Of a stretch of 5,185 nucleotides of DNA, positions 3,001-5,185 are shown piece after piece (the first letter of the stretch is position 1; each line of letters begins with the position of its first letter). The notes beneath the pieces were generated by a model that saw nothing but the letters and a program-made list of their open reading frames with translations, did no database searches and was not told the origin of the DNA. The stretch comes from Oxalobacteraceae bacterium. GTDB lineage: Bacteria; Pseudomonadota; Gammaproteobacteria; Burkholderiales; Burkholderiaceae_D. The DNA is taken from NCBI GenBank assembly GCA_947487325.1, contig CANKWG010000161.1, forward strand, positions 1 to 5,185, given 5' to 3'. A program made the position numbers and the translations under genes.

Positions 3001-5185
3001 GCGTATTAATCTGTGTGCCTACCTCGCTTTGCTCTGATTCACGTAAAAAATTCGCGCTGTTGCGGCGCGACTGACTGGCCGTGCTCGACTGAGTTTCAAT
3101 CGTCGTCAATTGCAGATCGCGCTCTGCGATCAATTGGGTTTTACCGTTACCGGTATGACTGACCTGGGCGCCGGCCAGTGTCAGGTCTCGGCCTGCGTAG
3201 ACGACCAGATTGCCGTCGCCGCTGACTTGCAGTGAGGCCTTGCGATCGAGGTTTGTGCGTGTCGCTGTACTGGTAGTTTTGTGATTGAGGTTGGTACGAC
3301 GGCTGCTTTGTGTGGTGCTAGTCAGATTCACATCGCGACCAGCGACGAGTGTCAGATCGCTGCCTGCGCGAATGCTGCCACCTTGATTATTGATATCGTC
3401 AACGGCGGTGATGGCCACTCGAGTACCATCGATGTTGCCACCGTCATTATTGAGATTGCCCGTATCAATTTCAACGGCGCTGCGCCCAATAATTGTTCCT
3501 GAGTTATTCAGCGTATCTGTGACGAGAAGATCAACGCGCTCGCCGCTGATCAGCGTGCCATTCGCCTGCAGATCTCCCGCGCGCGGTAGCAGATAGACTT
3601 TGGGAATCAGTACGCGCTCACTGCGCGATGGCTGCCCCTCTTTGCCTGGTATCGTTATTTCCTGCTCGACCAGCCAGACCAGATCACTCGTGAGTCTTGC
3701 CACCTGTTCGCCGGTCAGTTCAATCCCGGGTCGCAGCTGCAGACTTTCTGCATGATGTAATCCGCTTTCCATCAGCGCTGCGAACTGGATTTCATCCGCG
3801 GTGTAACCCGGCAGGAAGCGACGGCCCGTCAATTCAGCGATTTGTTCGCGTATCAGCCTTTGTTCGATGAAGCCATCGCCGATACGCTTTTGCGTCATCG
3901 CAGGGTCATAACTGAGTTGCGTGAACATCGCATCCGAACTCAACCAGCGACGGTACTGCGTGAACCGCGGATCGGTCACCAGCAACGGGCCAGTGTCGGG
4001 ATTCAGGCTGGCTAGCGACTGGTTTATCTGAAGGATGTCTTCAGCTTGTGTCTTGAGCGAGTTGGCATCGAGTGATGGTGATTTATCTTCAGCCTGATAA
4101 GTACCCAGCGACTTGGTAGTGACGATATCGGCCGGCTGATAGTCCAGTACTGGGCCCCAGTCTCTTTGGTGATACCTTTTGAAGCCACCGCGCCAACGGC
4201 TTTTGGTATGTTGACTGGTGCCTGTTTCCTGAATCCGGTGCGTGCCACCGGTATCAATATTCGTCAGATTGTCGAGATTGCCGCGCAGCCTGCCGCCTGC
4301 GAGTAGCTTGCTTCGGTCATTGAGCAAGTCCTGACCTGTGAGTGTGAGGCTACCGCCTGCAATGATTTTTCCCGGATGCGTTTCGGTGACGACGGTCTCG
4401 AATTCCGAGCGTTGCAGATTGATGTACTGCGTCCAGCTTGTGAAGTAGGCACCGGAAAAACCCTGGTTGTAATTTTGAATGGCCTGATCAAGTGCTTCGC
4501 GGCGCGCATCAGTGTCTGCGGTCCAGTCGTCGACTGCCTTGACTCGCTGGTCATAGCTATTTTTTGCGAGGTTGTAATTCGCCACTGACTGGTCGTACGT
4601 ATTTTTTTGCGCAAGCCATGACTGGTATTCCGCACTTTGCGGATCAGCGTTATTGGTAGGTGGGGGCGGTGCGAGGATCGCCGGTGGCGTCGGCGCTTCA
4701 CCGGGTGGCGGTGGCGCTTCATTGGGTGGTGTGAGCCTGAAGTACGCCCACGCCGGATCGTTACGCAAATACAGTGCGCCGGCTAAGGGCGTGCAGATCT
4801 CTTGTCCGGCGCTTTCTTCACAGTATTCTTCGCTGACGCCCGGTAGGGGTGTTTGTCCCAAAATCCCGTCATTGATTTGAGACGGGTCGGTTTTCCATCG
4901 GTAGCGCCCGGCGCGACTCCAGCCCTCCCAGCGGAAATTTGATAAAGGACTTTTCTCGCTGCTGCCCTGCGGTTGAAGGTAGCTTAGTGTGGTGGTTTCG
5001 CCGATTTGGCGTTCTTCAGTGGTAACGCCTTTGTTCAGGTTGTAGAGACGATCGGCATGAATCGTCATCGATCCGATCGATTCGATCGTTGCATCCGCAT
5101 TCGTCAGTAACGTAGATGGGCCGACTGTTCTATCACTGGCATCCAGTGCGCCACCGATGTACATCTCGCCGGCTGAAAAAATCAA
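1..5185 (-). CDS. Filamentous haemagglutinin / CdiA-like two-partner-secretion exoprotein, internal fragment lacking both ends
   Basis: A single minus-strand frame reads without a stop across the entire window (1,728 codons, codon first bases at positions equal to 1 modulo 3). It contains no credible start: the first in-frame Met (residue 8) sits inside a beta-helix repeat, so the gene begins right of the window, and no stop is reached on the left. The translation shows FHA-type beta-helix repeats rich in AGxDL and GGxI patterns, the conserved inter-repeat linker (DPRF, YDPAMTQKRIGDGF, REQIAELTGRRFLPGY), FHA-2 repeats, and a pre-toxin domain ending in VSNN. This order matches CdiA/FhaB exoproteins, which are secreted by a TpsB/CdiB outer-membrane partner and act at the cell surface in adhesion or contact-dependent growth inhibition. 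The signal peptide, TPS domain, most of FHA-1 and the C-terminal effector are missing only because the window ends. Composition fits the family: few cysteines (six), many Ser, Thr, Asn, Gly and Ala. Whether it is a CDI toxin or a plain adhesin cannot be settled without the C-terminus. Confidence 0.96.
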   Translation of the reverse strand, partial: MIFSAGEMYIGGALDASDRTVGPSTLLTNADATIESIGSMTIHADRLYNLNKGVTTEERQIGETTTLSYLQPQGSSEKSPLSNFRWEGWSRAGRYRWKTDPSQINDGILGQTPLPGVSEEYCEESAGQEICTPLAGALYLRNDPAWAYFRLTPPNEAPPPPGEAPTPPAILAPPPPTNNADPQSAEYQSWLAQKNTYDQSVANYNLAKNSYDQRVKAVDDWTADTDARREALDQAIQNYNQGFSGAYFTSWTQYINLQRSEFETVVTETHPGKIIAGGSLTLTGQDLLNDRSKLLAGGRLRGNLDNLTNIDTGGTHRIQETGTSQHTKSRWRGGFKRYHQRDWGPVLDYQPADIVTTKSLGTYQAEDKSPSLDANSLKTQAEDILQINQSLASLNPDTGPLLVTDPRFTQYRRWLSSDAMFTQLSYDPAMTQKRIGDGFIEQRLIREQIAELTGRRFLPGYTADEIQFAALMESGLHHAESLQLRPGIELTGEQVARLTSDLVWLVEQEITIPGKEGQPSRSERVLIPKVYLLPRAGDLQANGTLISGERVDLLVTDTLNNSGTIIGRSAVEIDTGNLNNDGGNIDGTRVAITAVDDINNQGGSIRAGSDLTLVAGRDVNLTSTTQSSRRTNLNHKTTSTATRTNLDRKASLQVSGDGNLVVYAGRDLTLAGAQVSHTGNGKTQLIAERDLQLTTIETQSSTASQSRRNSANFLRESEQSEVGTQINTRGDIALVAGQDIRARAATISSKEGQIDIAAGRDLQTEAGEHKKEFAQGSQYKHSSVTGSKTITQRFEADSSNAIETLVSGDRVSISTGEDLNIKGSTVVSDRDTRLVAGSDISVSSATNTARTSSYEQVRKSGVFSGPGASISIGSQRTENTQEISSTTQQASVIGSMQGDVTVIAGGNYRQEASQLLSPSGSVFVEANQIDVIAGLNSQDAANSAKFQQSGITIAVSNPIVNAAQTLDQLHQASSNTKDDRARLMAATAAGLTVAGTVSEIKKDPGKATEVTVSITAGSSKSESRSEQRVRVAAPSVIAGAGNVELRARGDEEPGLSIVGSQISAGNNVQLQSGSDINLTAQANTATQTSTNKSSSNSIGVAASLNKAGPSIGVAVAASRGRGSADGDDLSWTNTRIQAGNKADINAQDDIQLKGAVVEADRIIVRTDGDLHIESLQDTSRYNSKQQNISVNAVIPITGAPSAQLNAGKQKVESNYQSVIESSGLRAGDSGFDVTVGKDATLTGGVITSTDAAHDAQKNQFSSNTLTTRDINNQASYSASATNVGIGLTPFSDGKFNPKGNSAGHAEESGSNSSLTRASITGIAGDTEARTGDSEAALDRIFDADRVEREVGANALIMQLFGQQASKAIGDYASSKMAQAADLRTQSDKADSSEVRDNLIRQAELLESRWGDGGTARLLAHTLVGGLAGNVEGALGAAAGTLTAAHLGQALRDAGIDGALADGLTAIASSAAGAIVGNTSGAAAAFNEVSNNYLSHPEARRYAALRDQKLVGRCDATCESEIKSLIGIDKQRDRELNACADIDTPNCNAIRQQVRFAAAEYLRASRISIASMEYDLQRNHTQNLAQDAMDGVLLNRALGYGEAVVDGVADLAKGVWIGLKAITGDSEARQQVRDGAKAGFDYISNPDNLPYLLGMLTPEQTEELATAYEKGDGKTVGRILGEQIANLPIGSGGLGTIKVVGKGVDAASNAGKLAGKTPTHPEFIEHVIG
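2..85 (-). other. Hinge and first residues of the C-terminal effector, cut by the window edge (residues 1701-1728)
   Basis: After the Gly-rich hinge come a flexible Ala/Gly/Lys linker (KGVDAASNAGKLAGKTP) and the final visible residues THPEFIEHVIG, which no longer look like linker. The change from a low-complexity Lys/Gly/Ala linker to a mixed aromatic and charged sequence is where variable toxin domains generally begin in polymorphic exoproteins. Only about a dozen residues of the putative effector are visible, too few to name a fold. The stop codon, and any immunity gene, lie left of position 1. Confidence 0.45.
86..547 (-). other. Post-VENN helical region, candidate toxin-entry or pre-toxin extension (residues 1547-1700)
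   Basis: This region is mostly helical. It contains RFAAAEYLRASRIS (1554-1567), an amphipathic run GEAVVDGVADLAKGVWIGLKA (1600-1620), GDSEARQQVRDGAKAGFDYI (1623-1642), NPDNLPYLLGMLTPEQTEEL (1644-1663) and AYEKGDGKTVGRILGEQIAN (1666-1685), then the Gly-rich hinge IGSGGLGTIKVVGK. The 'Y..GD....GRILGEQ.A..P.G.GG' phrase is common just upstream of diverse C-terminal toxins in haemagglutinin-repeat proteins, so it is probably a shared carrier segment. In CdiA-CT terms it sits where the N-terminal entry domain (the part that uses an inner-membrane protein of the target cell) lies. No nuclease, deaminase or protease active site is recognisable in it. Confidence 0.6.
548..712 (-). other. Four-cysteine segment directly after VSNN (residues 1492-1546)
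   Basis: Immediately after VSNN comes YLSHPEARRYAALRDQ and then a segment with C1513-x3-C1517 and C1538-x7-C1546, joined by the charged helix SLIGIDKQRDRELN. Spacing suggests two disulfides or one helical hairpin closed by them. Cysteine pairs at this place, flanking a 'D..R...L..AC' phrase, are common in the post-VENN part of FHA-type polymorphic toxins, so this appears to be family structure and not the toxin core. Metal binding is possible but no His ligand cluster is present. Confidence 0.6.
713..724 (-). other. VSNN, variant of the VENN demarcation motif (residues 1488-1491)
   Basis: The codons gtc agc aac aac encode V-S-N-N, followed by Y-L-S, in exactly the context where VENN-YLS is found in CdiA proteins. 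Both asparagines, the conserved part of the motif, are kept; only the second position differs (Ser for Glu). The motif marks the border between the conserved exoprotein and the variable C-terminal region in CDI systems of enteric bacteria. Confidence 0.85.
713..1108 (-). other. Pre-toxin domain ending in the VENN-variant motif VSNN (residues 1360-1491)
   Basis: The domain starts FGQQASKAIGDYASSKM, has a charged helical section (1381-1407), and then a long Gly/Ala-rich run: LLAHTLVGGLAGNVEGALGA (1417-1436) and ADGLTAIASSAAGAIVGNTS (1460-1479). It closes with AAFNEVSNNYLS. This is the layout of the VENN pre-toxin domain (PT-VENN) of CdiA proteins, whose last motif is normally 'A..NAVENNYLS'. 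The Gly/Ala-rich stretch gives weakly hydrophobic amphipathic helices. In enteric CdiA the domain sits just before the exchangeable C-terminal toxin and is needed for its delivery; toxin cassettes swap at or near the motif. The substitution of Glu by Ser at residue 1489 is noted as a separate feature. Confidence 0.87.
1109..1435 (-). other. Linker from FHA-2 to the pre-toxin domain (residues 1251-1359)
   Basis: The repeats fade into ITSTDAAHDAQKNQFSSNTL and then TTRDINNQASYSASATNVGIG. A Gly/Ser/Asn-rich low-complexity part follows (1291-1313), then SLTRASITGIAGDT and a helical section IFDADRVEREVGANALIMQL (1340-1359). The 'TRA.I..G' and 'IFDA..V' phrases mark the usual transition out of the haemagglutinin repeats in CdiA-type proteins. 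The segment is intact. It probably acts as a flexible joint between the beta-helix shaft and the pre-toxin module. Confidence 0.7.
1436..2080 (-). repeat. FHA-2 haemagglutinin repeats, second block (three units, residues 1036-1250)
   Basis: Three further units resume the pattern: residues 1036-1084 (IVGSQISAGNNVQLQSGSDI), 1136-1178 (DIQLKGAVVEADRI, then TDGDLHIESLQDT) and 1223-1250 (GLRAGDSGFDVTVGKDATL, then GGVITS). Between them lie the glycine-rich SIGVAASLNKAGPSIGVAVA (1097-1116) and the stretch N1214-Y1215-x-S-V-x-E-x-SG-L-RAGD, both standard phrases of the C-terminal FHA-2 part. The last unit, with GGVITS, is the usual end of the repeat region. Cysteines are absent throughout both blocks, as expected for a secreted beta-helix. 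Confidence 0.87.
2081..2383 (-). other. Ala-rich, partly helical segment interrupting the FHA-2 repeats (residues 935-1035)
   Basis: Between repeat units five and six the AGxD pattern stops for about 100 residues. The section starts with NSQDAANSAKFQQSG and ITIAVSNPIVNAAQTLDQLH (951-970), passes through a helix-prone stretch with RLMAATAAGLTVAG (982-995), and ends in VTVSITAGSSKSESRSEQR (1010-1028). The 'QSG.T.AVSNP......Q' and 'SSKSES.S' phrases recur at this location in other FHA/CdiA proteins, so it is a standard element and not a foreign insertion. The mildly hydrophobic Ala/Val/Leu stretch could be membrane-interacting, in line with the proposed role of FHA-2 in crossing the target outer membrane; that part is inference. 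Confidence 0.65.
2384..3541 (-). repeat. FHA-2 haemagglutinin repeats, first block (five units, residues 549-934)
   Basis: Five diverged protein repeats can be picked out by a pair of AGxD[LIV] rungs separated by a short loop: residues 604-628 (AGSDLTLVAGRDVNL), 657-701 (YAGRDLTLAGAQV, then IAERDLQL), 728-767 (VAGQDIRARAATI, then AAGRDLQT), 807-848 (STGEDLNIKGSTV, then VAGSDISV) and 897-934 (VIAGGNYRQEASQL, then EANQIDVIAG). Each of the first four is followed by a polar Ser/Thr/Gln/Arg-rich hairpin of 25-40 residues, such as 622-656 and 768-806. This is the haemagglutinin repeat (Fil_haemagg_2) pattern. In E. coli CdiA the FHA-2 region stays in the periplasm until receptor binding and then helps carry the toxin across the target outer membrane. 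The repeats are diverged at DNA level, so recent duplication is not indicated. Confidence 0.88.
3542..4003 (-). other. Conserved inter-repeat linker domain of FHA/CdiA proteins (residues 395-548)
   Basis: This is the best-conserved non-repetitive block in the window. It reads, in order, N-P-D-T-G-P-L-L-V-T-DPRFTQYRRWLSSD (395-418), YDPAMTQKRIGDGF (426-439), EQRLIREQIAELTGRRFLPGY (441-461), the helical TADEIQFAALMESG (462-475), LTGEQVARLTSDLVWLVEQE (490-509) and VLIPKVYLLPRAGDL (525-539), ending in GTLISGE, which restarts the beta-helix. The same order and nearly the same words are known from many proteobacterial haemagglutinin-repeat exoproteins, where the block links the insert to the FHA-2 repeats. 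It is mostly helical in pattern and intact here, which argues that the gene is under selection and not decaying. Its molecular role is not established, to my knowledge. Confidence 0.85.
4106..4399 (-). other. Short beta-helix block after the insert (residues 263-360)
   Basis: The FHA rung pattern resumes: HPGKIIAGGSLTLTGQDLLN, then DRSKLLAGGRLRGNLDNLTN and a GGTHRIQETG turn. The phrase 'PG.I.AGG.LTL.G..L.ND.S...AGG.L' is a standard filamentous haemagglutinin segment. It is followed by a basic, aromatic section (KSRWRGGFKRYHQRDWGP, 328-345), also usual at this point, and then by a low-pattern stretch leading into the conserved linker. Confidence 0.75.
4400..4639 (-). other. Tyr/Gln/Asn-rich helical stretch with a short internal repeat (residues 183-262)
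   Basis: After the Pro-rich tract the sequence becomes helix-prone and lacks Gly and Pro for nearly sixty residues. It has Tyr or Trp about every 7-10 residues (Y187, W190, Y197, Y204, Y211, W221, Y239, Y247, W251, Y254). Two copies of an N-[TS]-Y-D-Q-x-V unit (KNTYDQSVANYN at 194-205 and KNSYDQRVKAVD at 208-219) lie 14 residues apart, that is, two heptads. This suggests a short coiled or stacked helix. Tyr-rich segments at this place are common in FHA/CdiA proteins and match the YP region in position. The exact function is not evident from the sequence. Confidence 0.6.
4658..4732 (-). other. Proline-rich tract (residues 152-176)
   Basis: Twenty-five residues hold twelve or more prolines, in runs such as TPPNEAPPPPGEAPTPP and APPPP, spaced by Asn, Glu, Ala, Gly and Thr. 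Such a tract would be extended and flexible and would separate the cysteine-bearing part of the insert from the following Tyr-rich helix. The DNA is correspondingly rich in ggtgg and gggcgg on the plus strand and includes a near-repeat encoding E-A-P twice, which could make the length of the tract variable between strains. Confidence 0.8.
4793..4822 (-). other. Isolated cysteine pair C122-x8-C131 in the central insert
   Basis: The segment EEYCEESAGQEICTPLAG holds two cysteines eight residues apart. They are the only cysteines in the first 1,512 residues of the frame. In an exported protein a closely spaced lone pair is a reasonable candidate for a disulfide closing an acidic loop. This is inferred from spacing only. 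Confidence 0.45.
5027..5185 (-). other. C-terminal tail of the FHA-1 beta-helix repeats (residues 1-53)
   Basis: The frame enters the window with SAGEMYIGGALDA, then TLLTNADATIESIGSMTIHA and DRLYNLNKG. This is the usual end of an FHA-1 repeat block: short strands with regularly spaced aliphatic residues, an IGGALD turn, and an 'L.N..ATIES.G...I.A..L.N.N' rung. In the family these rungs stack into a right-handed beta-helix that forms the shaft of the extracellular filament. Only the last two or three rungs are inside the window; the rest of the shaft lies to the right. The boundary at residue 53 is set by the loss of the rung pattern and is approximate. Confidence 0.8.

Larger units (their letters stand above)
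4400..5026 (-). other. Non-repetitive central insert, candidate receptor-binding / YP-like region (residues 54-262)
   Basis: Between the FHA-1 tail and the next beta-helix stretch lie about 209 residues with no FHA rung pattern. In order they hold an aromatic, basic section (W86, W89, W97, with GRYRWKTDPSQI), a cysteine pair at 122 and 131, a Pro-rich tract (152-176), and a Tyr/Gln/Asn-rich helical stretch (about 183-262). In characterised CdiA proteins the segment that follows FHA-1 carries the receptor-binding domain and a Tyr/Pro-rich (YP) domain, and it varies between classes recognising different outer-membrane receptors. Position and composition support the same role here. That is inference: no known receptor class is recognisable by eye, and the section is short for a full receptor-binding plus YP module. 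Confidence 0.55.

Noticed and set aside
4264..4722. Minus-strand open frame of 152 codons with an Arg/His/Pro-rich N-terminus.
   Set aside because: It is an alternative frame of the same strand over the Pro-rich tract and Tyr-rich helix. The low-complexity Arg/His composition is a frame-shifted reading of Pro-rich codons, while the main frame carries family motifs here.
5159..5164. In-frame Met at residue 8 as a possible start codon.
   Set aside because: It is preceded in frame by coding sequence matching the same beta-helix rung (SAGEMYIGG), and the product would lack any signal peptide or TPS domain, so it is internal.
1..5185. CRISPR array, tRNA, rRNA, insertion sequence or terminator.
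   Set aside because: No regularly spaced identical repeats, no cloverleaf-like or rRNA-like segments, no transposase motifs or terminal inverted repeats, and no GC hairpin followed by a T run at a gene end. The protein repeats are diverged at DNA level.

Overview
The whole window is one protein-coding frame on the minus strand. It is open from base 5185 to base 2, giving 1,728 codons with no in-frame stop, and base 1 is the first base of the next codon. Neither end of the gene is inside the window: translation enters already in mid-domain on the right and runs off the left edge. There is no room for, and no sign of, a second gene, an RNA gene, a promoter or a terminator. Residue numbers below count from the codon at 5185-5183 as residue 1.

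The product is the C-terminal part of a very large two-partner-secretion exoprotein of the filamentous haemagglutinin / CdiA type. In N- to C-terminal order (right to left on the map) the frame shows: the tail of the FHA-1 beta-helix (residues 1-53); a non-repetitive insert with an isolated cysteine pair, a Pro-rich tract and a Tyr-rich helical stretch (54-262); a short return to beta-helix (263-360); the conserved linker typical of these proteins (about 395-548); eight recognisable FHA-2 type repeat units split by a roughly 100-residue Ala-rich segment (549-1250); a polar linker (1251-1359); a Gly/Ala-rich pre-toxin domain ending in a variant VENN motif, VSNN (1360-1491); and a 237-residue post-VENN region with a four-cysteine motif and a Gly-rich hinge (1492-1728). 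The effector domain proper should begin at or just beyond the left edge.

By analogy with characterised CdiA proteins, such a protein would be exported by an outer-membrane TpsB/CdiB transporter, form a long cell-surface filament, bind a neighbouring cell through the central insert, and deliver a C-terminal toxin. An immunity gene would be expected just left of this window, and the signal peptide and TPS domain (possibly with the transporter gene) to the right. None of these partners is visible here, so toxin type, immunity and whether the system is a true contact-dependent inhibition (CDI) system remain open. The moderate GC content and the protein family point to a proteobacterium, most likely gamma- or betaproteobacterial; genus cannot be told.
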